Of a DNA stretch of 64,000 nt, positions 51,971 through 64,000 are shown one piece after another. Position numbers and translations under genes: made by a program. The stretch spans positions 1,860,001 to 1,924,000 of the forward strand of contig JARWIR010000092.1 in assembly GCA_029959085.1 (NCBI GenBank), read 5' to 3'. Under the pieces are notes generated by a model, which had not been told where the DNA came from, did no database searches, and worked only from the letters and a program-made list of their open reading frames with translations. Within the stretch, counting starts at the first letter, position 1. Every line of letters begins with the position of its first letter. This stretch comes from Nemophila menziesii (taxonomy: Eukaryota; Streptophyta; Magnoliopsida; Boraginales; Hydrophyllaceae).

Positions 51971-52239
51971 TGATGAGTTTAGTTTGGTTTTTGCTGCAGA
52001 ATTGTAAGAAGTTAGATGAAGAAAGAAAGGTAAAGTAGGAAATATCGATATCCTTTCATTCAATTGACTACTACTATTTATACAGATGATAATGAAAACT
52101 ACCAAAGCTAGAATTTAGGAACACTAATGCACTACTTCACTACTTCAGTTAACTCTATAATTCAGGAGCATTACTAACAAAAGAAACAACTAACTCATGA
52201 CTAAATATAGTAACTACTTGCAGGTACAGATACGTATCA
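51971..52239 (-). repeat. 5' LTR (269 bp)
   Basis: Upstream LTR in the element's orientation, directly followed by the primer-binding site on the minus strand. Two mismatches to the 3' LTR. Confidence 0.96.
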
Positions 52240-52244
52240 GATGG
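52240..52244. repeat. Target site duplication GATGG, right
   Basis: GATGG directly after the LTR end CGTATCA, after which the host unit resumes with CAATCAAATCATTC. Confidence 0.95.
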
Positions 52245-53954
52245 CAATCAAATCATTCAAATCAGCTAGTAGATCTATGATTTAGTGTTTTTCAAGTATT
52301 TTAACAGTAATATCCTAAAGAAAAAGCAACTAATGAAAAATGATTAACTTCTTCAGAACAACTTATACATAACAAGCATATAAGATTAATTTGCTAGGTG
52401 ATCCTGGACATCTAACCATGTAATGAAGGAGCAGCGTGGAACACAACACTTACTCCACTTCACACTCTCTTTATCTGCATTATGTCTTTTTAAGGGAGAA
52501 GCCCTTACTCTTTCTTTCACTCCATAGTTTCAATTCATTTGTAGGAGGTAAATTTAAGTGTTGAAGCCGAGGAAGAATTTTACCTATAAATGGAGACAAT
52601 CTCCATCTATCTCTCCCAAAGCATGAGCTAACAATCATGTTACAGTTAATGTTTTGATTATCAAGCTCAATTTCTTATATTTCTTGTATAATACTCCCAT
52701 CCAATTACAGATTTGTGTACATTCAACATGATTCATACAATATAAACATATATAAATCTCCTTATGGTTGATGTTTTCATATTTAATCTATCAGAGCAGC
52801 TAAGTATTAATGAAACTCTAATGTTTTAACTATTTGATAAATTAGTATTTTAAAAAAATAAACAATTTCATATATTTGTCACTTCACTATAAAGTATATA
52901 CGTAATTAAATCAATTATTATTTTTTACTGGTTTTTAAATAATTGATACAAAAACAATCAAATAAGAATAAAATCAAACATAAATAAATATAATATTCAA
53001 CATATTGTCTATTCAAAATTAATAGACATGTTAAAATCAATACATAATATATAATAACTCACAATTTAATATATTAGAATTAAAAAAATTATATCATTCT
53101 TTTTTAATTTTTTCTAATAGTTAATAATTACCAATGTAATACGGAATTTTTATTTTATTAAAAAATATTCAATCAGATTTTCAAGTTATATTGGTACTTA
53201 AATCATATCCTCGTCAACTCCTCCTATCAAACCCTAAGCTCAATCACGCTTTACATGTATTTACTACACACATAGTATGACAACCTTAATAATTTTAAGA
53301 ATAAATTTAGAACACTTGGGTCTTGATATTTATAAATCAACCTTTGTAGTATGAAAAACTTGATGTATTTCTAAATTATGATATATCCTATATATTTAAG
53401 TGCTTATAAATAGTTAGGACCACATTCGGATCAATAGACACATATGACTCATATTGAGAATATCAATTGTATAATTCTGTATAACATTATTAATAATACC
53501 AAAATTAAATAAACTTCAAACTACCCTCCAACGATAACAAGTGAATTCTTCACTGTTAGACACTGTCTAACACAATTTCATTCTATTAAATATATATTTT
53601 CAAAAACACATAAGATAATCTCATATTTAATATTTTCTCTTGGGTTTAAAATCAAGTAACTTTTAAATTATTTGAGATACGTGATGAATTACTATAATTA
53701 TAAATAAATTCTATTTAGAAATAGAACAATTCAGGAAAAATATTTATCAATGTTTTTAGAAGATAATCTAATCAATTACCATTCAAAACAATTCTTTTTT
53801 CTTTTAGTCATGATTTGTCTAATGAACTTCTTTCTTTGTAAAAGTATATTTTTCCAGGAGAGAGAGAGAGATGTCAAAATAGGTTATAATAATATATACT
53901 TTTGACTAAATTAATAAATGTAATGCCATGCATTAATGCATTTAGAAGTACACT

Positions 53955-56900
53955 AGCAACGGAGTGGATAAGCTTCATAGTCTCTTTTTAACTAAAAAGA
54001 TAATACTCACAATGAATTGATACATTCAAATCAATTGTAATATAAATAAAAAAATCATAATTAAGAATATAAAACAAAAAAATGAGGCAACTCATAAAAG
54101 GGATAAAATTTGTTCATCCCATTTGAATACAAAAATAAACAAACTTTAGGTACACTAGTACAGGATACATAAAATGAAATAATATGACTCAAATCTTGAC
54201 TGACAAAGGGACTCTTCTTTTGTATAACCTATTTTTTCTAAGTATTTTAATCTCATCTCGTCATCAGACAAAGAAGTTCACTTTTTTTAGATCCAGGCCA
54301 ACTATCACTATCTGAAAAATAATCAAAATCAATATTTTCCCCATCAGACTCATAAAGACTCGGATCTGAAATAGCACATATTTGTTGATGTTAAGGAGAG
54401 ATTTTAAGGGTTGTAAGTGAGAAGAGTTTCTATTATCACATCATCACTTGCTTCTTCACCATTATCTTTAATTGCTTTAGTGACTAGCTCCTCAGGAAAC
54501 CTCATTGCCACGAAATGCTTGATTAACATGTAGTTAGAAGCAGCTGTTGATGCGCTTGCCTCTCCATTAAGAATTTTAGGCTTTTGTTCAGGAGGAGATT
54601 AACGTGGATGCATATAAAGAGGCATGGCCTTTATTTCTAAGTCATCTTCAAAGTCTCAATTCATATTTTCATTCCCTGTTTCAGGTTCTTTGATAGCTGG
54701 TAGTGGTGGATAAGTTGAACCTAGTATTTTCAGTTCATCTTCTGTATCGCAATAGAGATTATCACAATCTTCTCCAAATAAAATCCCGTCCATTAGGGAT
54801 AAACTCTTTGTAATGCCAAGAAAGAACCTGAGCTGGCTAAACACTAGCTTCTTCTCCACGTACATCTCAAGCTAGCTATCTCTATTATGAACAATGTAGT
54901 CCTACATATATATGAGAGAAAGATGAGAATCTCTCTTCCCACCAAGTCCTCTCTCTTTTATAATTGAAAACAGAGAGTTTCTCATTATCATGATATATAT
55001 GATTTATTACATGGTAGTTTCTAAATTTAAAAACATCTTCATGTGATTTTTTACAATGTTAAAACTTAGAAGACTTTTTAACCATTACTGAATAGTTCAT
55101 CACAAGTTTTCATCTATGACACATAAATTAAGTCAAATAAGATTGATACAAGTATATGAATAAAACTTATGTACTCCACACAATAATAAAACAACCAATA
55201 AATTTTGAAAAGATAATTAAATAACATTAGTGGAAGCAATTTGTTTTTGCATATAATATCTATCACACAAAATAACAAAAGATCAAGAAATACATACATG
55301 TAATTTGAAATGAAATGTCCATCGATCTGAGAGATAAAAGTTAGTGAATTCATTTTTTCTTTATACTTAAAATTGAGAAATTAGTGACAACTGGAAGAAA
55401 GTAATCCTCAAGGAGGAAAAAGAATAAGTATATGAATCGATTAGAAGAGAATGAGATATCAAATAGTTATAAAATCTTGGCGGCGAAAACTTCAGACCTT
55501 AATGGTGATAGAATTGAAATTAACGAATTAGGGTTAATGTTCAATAATTTTTTTCTCTTTTTTTATCAGCAAATCAAATTTTTATCAAATGAGGAACCAA
55601 CAACCCATTATCATTACAATCTTTCAGGCCCAATTAGAACTACTCTACTAGATGAGCCCAACGAGAAAAAACATTAAGTAAAAGACCAAAATTACATCTA
55701 ATTGGACCTACCAACTATTACAAATAAAATTAATCAAGTTCATAGAGGTCTTATTTTTAAACTTTCTTTTTTGCAACCTTATAACTGTTTGAGATATAAT
55801 ATTTCCCCAAATTTTTCCTTCATTCAAACCTTGTCCTCCATGATTTCTGCCCTTCTCTCATACCATATCAAATATACAAGGAGTAAGAACTTAAAATTAT
55901 ACTTTGTTCATCGAGTTTTGAAGTATGATGGCAATCAAATCATTCAAATCAGCTAGTAGATCTATGATTTAGCGTTTTTCAAGTATTTTAACAGTAATCT
56001 CCTAAAGAAAAAGCAACTAAGGATAAATGATTAACTTCTTCAGAACATCTCATACATAACAAGTATATCAGATTAATTTGCTAGGTGATACTGGACATCT
56101 AACCATGTAATGAAGGAGCAGCGTGGAACACAACACTTACTCCAATTCACACTCTCTTTATCTGCATTATGTCTTTTTAAGGGAGAAGCCCTTACTCTTT
56201 CTTTCACTCCATAGTTTCAAGTCATTTGTAGGAGGTAAATTTAAGTGTTCAAGCCGAGGAAGAATTTTACCTATAAATGGAGGCAATCTCCATCTATCTC
56301 TCCCAAAGCATGAGCTAACAGTCATGTTATAGTTAATGTTTTGATTATCAAGCTCAATTTCTTATATTTCTTATATAATACTCCCATCCAATTACAGATT
56401 TGTGTACATTCAACATGATTCATACAATATAAACATATATAAATCTCCTTATGGTTGATGTTTTCATATTTAATCTATCCGAGCAACTAAGTATTAATGA
56501 AACTCAAATGTTTTAACTATTTGATAAATTAGTATTTTAAAAAAAAATAAACAATTTCATATATTTGTCACTTCACTATAAAGTATATACGAAATTAAAT
56601 CAATTATTATTTTTTACTAGTTTTTAAATAACTGATACAAAAACAATCAAATAAGAATAAAATCAAACATAAATAAAAATAATATTCAACATATTGTCTA
56701 TTCTAAATTAATAGACATGTTAAAATCAATACATAATATATAATAACTCAAAATTTAATATATTATAATTAAAAAAATTATATCAATTTATATTATTTTT
56801 TAATTTTTTCTAATAGTTAATAATTACCAATGTAACACGGAATTTTTATTTTATTAAAAAATATTCAATCAGATTTTCAAGTTATATTGGTACTTAAATC

Positions 56901-57650
56901 ATATCCTCGTCAACTCCTCCTATCAAACCCTAAGCTCAATCACCTTTTACATGTATTTACTACACACATAGTATGACAACCTTAATAATTTTAAGAATAA
57001 ATTTAGAACACTTGGGTCTTGATATTTATAAATCAACCTTTGTAGTATGAAAAACTTGATGTATTTCTAAATTATGATATATCCTATATATTTAAGTGCT
57101 TATAAATAGTTAGGACCACATTCGGATCAATACACACATATGACTCATATTTAGAATATCAATTGTATAATTATGTATAACATTATTAATAATACCAAAA
57201 TTAAATAAACTTCAAACTACCCTCCAACGATAACAAGTGAATTCTTCACTGTTAGACACTATCTAACACAATTTCATTCTATTAAATATATATTTTCAAA
57301 AACACATAAGAGAATCTCATATTTAATATTTTCTCTTGGGTTTAAAATCAAGTAACTTTTAAATTATTTGAGATACGTGATGAATTACTATAATTAAAAA
57401 TAAATTCTATTTAGAAATAGAACAATTTATGAAAAATATCTATCAATGTTTTTAGAAGATAATCTAATCAATTACCATTAAAAACAATTCTTTTTTCTTT
57501 TAGTCATGATTTGTCTAAAGAACTTTTTTCTTTGTAAAAGTATATTTTTCCAGGAAAGAGATAGATGTGTCAAAATAGGTTATATTAATATATTCTTTTG
57601 ACTAAATTAATAAATGTAATAACATGAATTAATGCATTTAGAAGTACACT
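53955..57650. repeat. Array 2 unit 7 (3696 bp)
   Basis: A mosaic. From about 55060 to 56300 it matches array 1 unit 4 (15875-17150). From about 56330 onward it matches array 1 unit 5 (20780-22100). Array 1 holds one whole unit length between these two segments. Confidence 0.95.
54209..54865 (-). pseudogene. DRM-like UBA-region fragment, array 2 unit 7
   Basis: The first frame is 54656-54865 and stops at ATGAATTGA. A second nonsense change (GATTAACGTGG near 54598 on the plus strand) breaks the Pro/Ser-rich linker. The UBA-like motif itself is readable at 54410-54530. Confidence 0.7.
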
Positions 57651-57916
57651 AGCAAGGGAGTGGACAAGATTCATAGTCTCTTTTTAATTAATAAGGTAAT
57701 ACTCACAATGAATTGATACATTCAAATCAATTGTAATATAAATAAATAAAAAATCATAATTACGAATATAAAACAAAAAAAATGAGGCAACTCATAAAAG
57801 GGATAAAATTTGTTCATCCCATTTGAATACAAAAATAAACAAACTTTAGGTACACTAGTACAGGATACATAAAATGAAATAATATGACTCAAATCTTGAC
57901 TGACAAAGGAACTCTT
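57651..57916. repeat. Array 2 partial unit 8 (266 bp)
   Basis: Truncated at ACTCTT with the same unit-to-spacer junction as 22370, showing that the two array ends derive from one ancestral event. Confidence 0.93.
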
Positions 57917-57996
57917 GACTCAAATAGTTACATACAAAATAACTTGTTTTACTATTTTAGTAGTTGATAAAAACAATATATTACACTAGTAATTTC

Positions 57997-58155
57997 TTAT
58001 ATATCTGGTGGGTCATTAGGGATATTATTTTGATCAAAGAAATCTCCAGGAACTATATCGTCCATGTTTGTGTCACCATTTTTGATAGGTTTAATGTTGA
58101 TGTTGCTAAATCTTTGATACCAAGTTCCAATTAGCCTTGTTACCTTGTGGAAACT
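57997..58155 (-). other. Unrecognised exon-like frame, second copy
   Basis: Second copy of the 52-codon frame at 22451-22609. It reads VPGDFFDQ where the other reads VPGDLFDQ; no stop or shift separates the two. Two copies this similar cannot show whether the frame is under selection. Confidence 0.3.
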
Positions 58156-58465
58156 CTAACTATTTAGAGGATACTAAAACATTGACAAATCAAACCAACC
58201 ATACCAAATCGATTATTTATTGATTAATGACTTGGTATAATGCTTTTTTCCATTCTTTTAATAATATGTTGGTCAAGTAATACTTTACTTATAATGGTAT
58301 CAAAATTTTGTAAATTAACATCACATAGAGAGCACTTATAAAATGGACGCGGATATAAAGGGAGTGGCAAACTTATGCTTTATCAAAGAAGGCTTATTCC
58401 CCCTTTCACATTGAAAACATTAAAATTTACAATTTACCTATACTTTTACATACAAATATAACGTT

Positions 58466-58467
<2 letters not shown>

Positions 58468-58537
<70 letters not shown>
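58468..58537. repeat. (AT)35 microsatellite in spacer 3
   Basis: Seventy bases of pure AT in the same flanks as 22922-22947, an expansion of about 44 bp. It is self-complementary and can extrude as a cruciform. Confidence 0.95.
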
Positions 58538-58539
<2 letters not shown>

Positions 58540-61500
58540 TGTAGAAGGTGGATCATATTTTTTTAGTATTAGAATATATATAATATTAATTAAAGTAATT
58601 TATCTCAAAACAAATATCTAATTAATTACATCAACTAAAAATTTACCAATATAAATGTATCACAGAAATATTAATTTTAATGTTTCACTCCAAATTAAAA
58701 CATTAAAACAACTAAAAAATTTCAAATTTTTTAGTTAAACAAAGCACCTATTGAAACCCAATTAAAAATGGTGTTTCTAAACCCTTATATATTAGCCCCT
58801 TAGACAAAGCATCCTAAGTGTGCCACTACTGTGTGTAGGATAACTTATCTAACATATTTCATTATTATTTACTTGGTTGTAAATTTCCTCATCTTGGATC
58901 TTTTTTCTATTTTCTATTTTTCTATTTTATATCACTATATTGGAAATACTAGTGTAGAATTATACTACTTTTGAGATTAATATTTATTGAGTTATAAATT
59001 TTGATCTAATATGAGTTAAATACACTCATATCATTTAGATTTATTTGTAGTTAAGAGTTGACCCTCTTTGGATTACAAGCACCGGGTTGAAAAAAATAGA
59101 ACAATATTATTAAATATAAAAAATTCTCACACCAAATTAAAAAATAATTTTTTCCACATAAGTTATAAAAATAACCATAAATAAACAAACATAATATCCT
59201 CATAAATTATTCTAAATGATTCAAATATGACCTAAACTTACCAAACCGTTTGAACAAAAAGAAAATAGTGAGTAAGATCTTATCAATAATCATATGAGTA
59301 GTGCAATTCTAAAAAAACATCTTGATTCTTAAAATGATTAAATCTAAAGAAGCATTTTTTTCGAGTTTTTATTTGCATAAAGTATTGTAACTAACATTGA
59401 GAAGTGTATTATAAATAATGAGAAGACATTTATATAATTAGTCCTTATGTAAAAAGAAATAAATAAATTCAAACTATATTTTAAATTAGTATAAGAACCT
59501 TGTAATTGTGAGTTTTTAATTTTTCTAAGGAGTTATAATGAAGTATAAAAATATTGATCAACCTTAGTTTGAGACATATTTTTTAATATTTATAAAAATT
59601 AAATGACTAATTAAAAACTTTGGTCAACCTAAGATTTGAAATTTATTTTGTACTGGAAATGACCTCCTCACATGCTTATAGAATCCTATATAATAGATTT
59701 TTTAGATATTGTCTTTAGAGAAAAACTCATCTATATAATTCCATAGGTAATGGTTATTTCGTAAATTCTATACATTATATTTTGTCTAGCAAAATTTAAT
59801 AATTTTATATACTTAAAAATTTCAGTATATTTATTTTTTGTGCTCAGCTTATATATTGTTGGTCTTAATTTTATACTAATTGTTCATTGAAGTAATGATT
59901 CCAAAATTTATTCTTGTGATTTTTAGTAAAGTATTCTAAATACCCAAAAAGTATAAAAACATGAGTTTTGTAACATATATTAGTTTAAAGTTGCGATAAG
60001 TATTTTAAGATGTTTAAAATTTCCTATAGCATCTTTTGTCATTAATAATTATTGTTAAATAATATATATGTATCAAAATTAGAGAATGATAATTTGTAAT
60101 GTCATTTAGGATATTCTCAATATGGGATACACATTAGTTGTATATATGTTTGCCATCCTTTGTAGTTGATATACCAAAAAAACGTTCTCCAAAATTTGTC
60201 ATAGGAAATATGTATTTATATAAAAAAAATTAAGAAGGAAATAATTCTCTTTCCATATTGATAGGTTGAGGGAAGTAATATCAAGTTTATTACCTTAACT
60301 CAAAAGTAAAAGGAAAATATTGAGTGAATCGCCTTGTACTTGCTTCATGTATCATGAAAGTTTTTCCCTTATTTTTTTGAACATACGAATTAAGGTTTTA
60401 ACAATATACAACTACACAAAGTTGACATTGGAAGATGGTTGACATGGTCTATCTAGATGAAATCCTTCGATGATAGGAGAAAGTCCATTACGGTTATTGC
60501 TCTCATTTATTTCATATTTAAAAGCCCATGGCCTGAGAATACAATAGCTACATAATATATATATATATATAAAAAAGTGCATAGCTTGGATTAATTATTC
60601 ATGCTAATGGATCCTAAAGTTTCATGGAAGTTGAGAAGGTTTACTTTTAATTAGCCTTGATTAAAGCATTGAATAATGAAATCGAGTACAATTTCCTTCT
60701 AGCGGAATGTAGTGTGATATAATTCTCAGAGAAATGCGAGTAAAAGTTGTGAACGAATCACAGTTTATCATTGAATGGGTACCTTGAGATTATTAGGCCA
60801 AACATCATTTTGTAGTAGCCTACTACAACAAAGTAAAAAAATTACAAGTATTATTTTAGAATTTAACTTTTAAGCAACCTTTGAATTATATGATTTTTCA
60901 CTAAACTTGTAATTTTCCTTAATTTATAAAAAAATTAAATAAAATTTATTTTCTAGGCCTCATTCCTAAAATCATATGCATTATATTTTATGGAGTCAAA
61001 TATAAAAACTAAACGAGAATGTTATAGTCTTAGTCACAACCTTAATCAGATTTTTGTAGAATTACTCTCAACCAATTCGATACCAAAAATATTTTTCTAT
61101 GTTAGGGACCAATAACCATCTTCTCTAACCTTGCATTATCAATCCTAATTTATATAAATATAATTATCTTATGTTTGATTTTATAACAAGACAAAGATAA
61201 CTTCTATTAGTAGATATAAAAATTAAGTACCTTAAGATAATCTAATGATATGAATAAAAAAATTTAATCTTGAGATCTTTTTTGAATGATACCCTTGGAG
61301 GGCTTAACAATGTAGGATTTTCATAGAACAAAAAAATTACCAAATCAAAAAATCATAAATTAAATTGACTAAGTTTGACATAAATTATGTATATTTTACA
61401 TGAAAGAAAATCATAAGAGTAAATATCTTTATTTGATATATGTGTCAGTTGCATAATAAGACATACAATATTATTTAGGTATTTTAAAGGCATTCACAAT

Positions 61501-63143
61501 AATCACGGTCTTCTAAAAAGATCCTTTAATTTGTGCACCTTTGCCTAGCCGAGGTTCAAAGGTTCGGCATCCACTTCTTTCTTCTCAAATATCATGCATT
61601 CATTCCCTACCAAGCTCACTTGTATTTGTTATCCCGAGGTCGTGATAAACTTCTACCTAACAAATATACCTTTACATTTTAGTATTTTTAAATCCTTGAG
61701 AACCTTTAGGATTTTGATTTCTCTATTCAAGCCTTACGCCTAATTTTCTTATTTGTACTTATCATGGTTTCTTTTGAGCATATTCCTCAATCAACTAATA
61801 TACCCTATTTTGGATTTAGTACCGATTCGTATGTTAGTTGAGTTGACCTACAACACTATTATTGTTTATTTGTATTCCAAATTTTTGGTTCGCTAACACA
61901 TATCTATTTGGACGCATTCATGCTATTGGAAATAGCGTATATTTATATTGGGTCTTCATTTTTTTCTGAGTTCTTAACCTTGATAGTCTTTTTCTCCAGT
62001 TATCCCTTATACAGAGATCATGTACTTAATCAAGATGACTTAATCTGGCCTTTGTGGAGAATATTTTTATATATTGGCGACATCTTTCATCCCCCATATT
62101 TATTCCCTTATTTTTAAAGGTGTAATCGCATTTTCTCCTTTAACTTGAAGAGTTGAAATACTGATCATCCAAATGTCTTGCGGTCAACCATCCAAAGTTA
62201 TCCTTCCTCTAGAAGGCAACAACTAACTTCTTGTAGATACCAATTAATTTTGGATCTCATCCCCTATTTATTCAATGATTTGGGTTATAGTCCTTCTGCA
62301 AAAGAGGTTGGTGTATACCCAGCCATGTCGAATCTTATCTGCCTTTCAATGAGACTGGAGAAAAAACTCTAGTCCAAACCTAGGGTATGGAGATAGTTAT
62401 GTAAATTTTTATTAGTCTATAGATGGCCTATGTCCTTATTTAAATTTGGGTGTCACATGAAAAAACGTGGAACCGAGGTTACCTATGAAAATATTATTGC
62501 TTGAATGGGATAAGAAGTACAAATTGAGCTTTACCTTTCTTGATTAGATATGGTAAGGAGGTACCCGTACGGTATTTTCATCATAATCTATTAACCTTCT
62601 TTTCATTGATTCTGGTTCTATTGTCCCCCGACCCTTAAGTAGGATACATGATTTATACACCCTTTTTTAGTTAAATATAGATGTTACCCCTACAAGGATT
62701 TTAATTTCTTTTTATATAGTAGTGAGGAACTCATCAATTTTTGTTACATAGCCTTCAAACCCATATGAAAAGTTTCAATTTCAAGGTGGGTGGTATAACT
62801 TTTATCCTTATAATAAGAATTTCCATTCTGCCATAATTGATGAGATTTTTTCTAGTAGCCACTTGTGGTATCATTAAATACTTGTTTTTATTCAAAAACG
62901 TTTAGGTTGACCGGTATTTATAGTGTGGGTAGACTTCCCACTCGTCCGAGACGTATCACCTCTCTTACTAAATTTGAGAAAGATCATTACTTGTCTATTC
63001 TAGATACTTATGTATAAATTCTAATGTTTTACGTACTTGAGAATCCAACTATTAGAGATTCTGAGCTTTATCCCTTTATGATTTCACTACAAGAAGTGAT
63101 GGTGAAATATCATTCATGTACCAAGAAGAACACTTTAAAAATT

Positions 63144-64000
63144 GTTGGTCTTATTTTTAGTCTTATTGTTCGCTACAATATTGATTCCATAATTTATTAT
63201 TGTAAAGTTTCGTAAAATACTAAATGACAAAATAGTATAAACTCATAAGTTGTGTAACATATTTGCTACTCACATACCCAAACTTTAATTGTTATAATGT
63301 TAAAAATTGTGATATATATGATAAGATGTTTAAAAGTTTATATATTATGATTATCGTCATTAATAATGCAAGGTAACCAATATCTATGATTTAAAATTAA
63401 AGAATGATGATTGGTAAATAATATACTCTAATCAATAGAATCACCTTTGACATGGTCATGCATCAGGAAATTTATGCCATTAATAGAAACATGTATGATC
63501 TAAGGCTTTAATGAATTACCACTTCAAAAAGTATTGAGATAACTAAGGACACTGGGAATATTGTTAAAAGGATCCATCTAGATGAAAGCCTTCGATGAAC
63601 GGAGAATTTCTATTAATGTTAATGTTGTCATTAATTCTATAGTTGAAATCCCATGGCCCAAGCATACAACAAATGAAGAAGATTTATAATTTGCCAAGTT
63701 TCGATGAATAATTAATGTAAATGGATCCTAGAGGATCGATGAAAATCTGACAAGTTTTATTTTATTCAGCCTTGATATACAAGAGTACCATCTCGTCCAA
63801 AATCTCAAATTAAAGGCATTGAATAATAAAATCGAGTCTAATACTCTTGTAGATGGAATGTAGTTTGCCATCATGCTTCGAGAAATGCACATAAAAGTTA
63901 TCAGGAACTCACAATTAGTCACATAATGAGTAACTCGAGATTATGAGGTCACAAATCATTTACTAGTAGCATACTGCAACAAAACAAAACAATTCCAAGT
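63144..64000. repeat. Older diverged repeat, right copy, in spacer 3
   Basis: This is the partner of the copy at about 59857-60848. It is the only one of the right-hand copies here that continues past GTCTAATACT, because the equivalents at 3067-3768 and 27549-28250 are cut by the array junction. It shows the spacer was once part of a tandem repeat with a period near 3.3 kb. Confidence 0.72.
63846..64000. repeat. Native continuation of the spacer (older diverged repeat)
   Basis: After the shared GTCTAATACT the third spacer copy continues with CTTGTAGATGGAATGTAG. This resembles the sequence near 620-770 (and 60700-60850), which reads CTTCTAGCGGAATGTAGTG. The DRM-fragment array in copies 1 and 2 therefore interrupts an older tandem structure, and this stretch shows the uninterrupted arrangement. 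Confidence 0.8.

Larger units (their letters stand above)
48664..52239 (-). mobile_element. Ty3/gypsy chromovirus LTR retrotransposon, probably Reina-like, internally deleted
   Basis: A 3576-bp element, oriented on the minus strand, with two 269-bp LTRs, TGAT...ATCA ends and a 5-bp target duplication. From 5' to 3' on the minus strand it has a primer-binding site for initiator tRNA-Met, gag, protease, RT, a deletion replacing RNase H and the integrase core, the integrase C-terminal GPY/F region, a chromodomain, and a polypurine tract. Short LTRs, Met primer, CYYC...PGHRC zinc knuckle and chromodomain fit the Reina clade (inference). The two LTRs differ at two positions, so insertion is recent. 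Its base composition is clearly less AT-rich than the host array. It cannot be autonomous. Confidence 0.95.
46661..53954. repeat. Array 2 unit 6 (3713 bp plus a 3.58-kb insertion)
   Basis: A full unit split by the retrotransposon at 48664-52239. The unit sequence GAAGTATGATGG at the left edge resumes as GATGGCAATCAAATC at 52240. No other unit in the window carries the insertion. Confidence 0.96.
28251..57916. repeat. Tandem array 2: seven units plus a partial eighth
   Basis: Anchors lie at 28248, 31906, 35562, 39257, 42966, 46658, 53952 and 57648. The periods are 3658, 3656, 3695, 3709, 3692, 7294 and 3696 bp. The 7294-bp period falls to 3713 bp once the retrotransposon and its 5-bp target duplication are removed. 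Units 1-3 and the first 1.1 kb of unit 4 are near-identical to array 1 at a constant 24482-bp offset. Later units differ in order and subtype (12-bp segment present in units 1-4 and 6, absent in 5 and 7). Confidence 0.97.
57917..63845. repeat. Spacer copy 3 (complete, 5.93 kb)
   Basis: Same sequence as 22371-28250, with scattered substitutions and a much longer AT microsatellite (58468-58537). Examples in its right 3.77 kb are GATACACATT for GATACGCATT near 60130, CTACCAAGCTC near 61610 and CTTATCTGCC near 62337. It is the most diverged of the three copies. Unlike copies 1 and 2, it does not run into a DRM-fragment array at its right end but continues into older repeat sequence. Confidence 0.93.

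Noticed and set aside
3769..57916. Regular repeats considered as a CRISPR array or centromeric satellite
   Set aside because: The repeats are kilobase-long and direct, without spacers. The unit length and gene-derived content do not fit the 150-180 bp satellites typical of plant centromeres.
63728..63922. 64-codon minus-strand frame at the right edge
   Set aside because: Crosses the spacer/older-repeat boundary, and the diverged partner sequence does not keep it open.

Overview
The window looks like nuclear DNA of a flowering plant, probably a dicot. It is strongly AT-rich. It carries a Ty3/gypsy chromovirus with a plant-type initiator-tRNA-Met primer site, repeated fragments whose two UBA-like motifs resemble plant DRM-type DNA methyltransferases, and plant promoter words (telo-box, TGGGCY site II). 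I see no intact host gene, no tRNA or rRNA gene, and no CRISPR array. The species cannot be named from the sequence alone.

Layout. The window is a hierarchy of repeats. (a) A non-genic spacer, about 5.9 kb when complete, occurs three times: 1-3768 (partial), 22371-28250 and 57917-63845. (b) Between spacers lie two head-to-tail arrays of a roughly 3.66-3.71 kb unit. Array 1 (3769-22370) has five full units plus a 267-bp stub. Array 2 (28251-57916) has seven full units plus a 266-bp stub. (c) The first 15.87 kb of the window recurs at a constant offset of 24482 bp (24483-40357). I found only four base differences by eye, so this is either a very recent large tandem duplication or an assembly duplicate. 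(d) The spacer itself holds two diverged copies of an older repeat spaced about 3.28 kb apart; the second runs off the right edge.

Each full 3.7-kb unit carries, on the minus strand, the 5' end of a DRM-like gene: promoter-like sequence with site II elements and a telo-box, a candidate exon with one UBA-like motif, an acidic linker and a remnant of a second UBA-like motif. There is no methyltransferase catalytic domain. All twelve fragments are broken by frameshifts, nonsense codons or truncation. The best (15230-15691 and its copy 39712-40173) keeps a 153-codon frame.

Unit 6 of array 2 is interrupted by one Ty3/gypsy element, probably Reina-like (48664-52239, minus strand). It has 269-bp LTRs with two mismatches, a 5-bp GATGG target duplication, a primer-binding site and a polypurine tract. 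It is dead: a stop at gag codon 4, an Asn in place of the second catalytic Asp of reverse transcriptase, a one-base frameshift after the RT, and loss of RNase H plus most of integrase. The integrase C-terminus and chromodomain remain.

The most interesting idea is that a fragment of a gene for the RNA-directed DNA methylation machinery has itself become a tandem satellite, a configuration that can feed small-RNA silencing and might act back on the parent gene. That function is inference; the sequence shows only the fragments and their arrangement.
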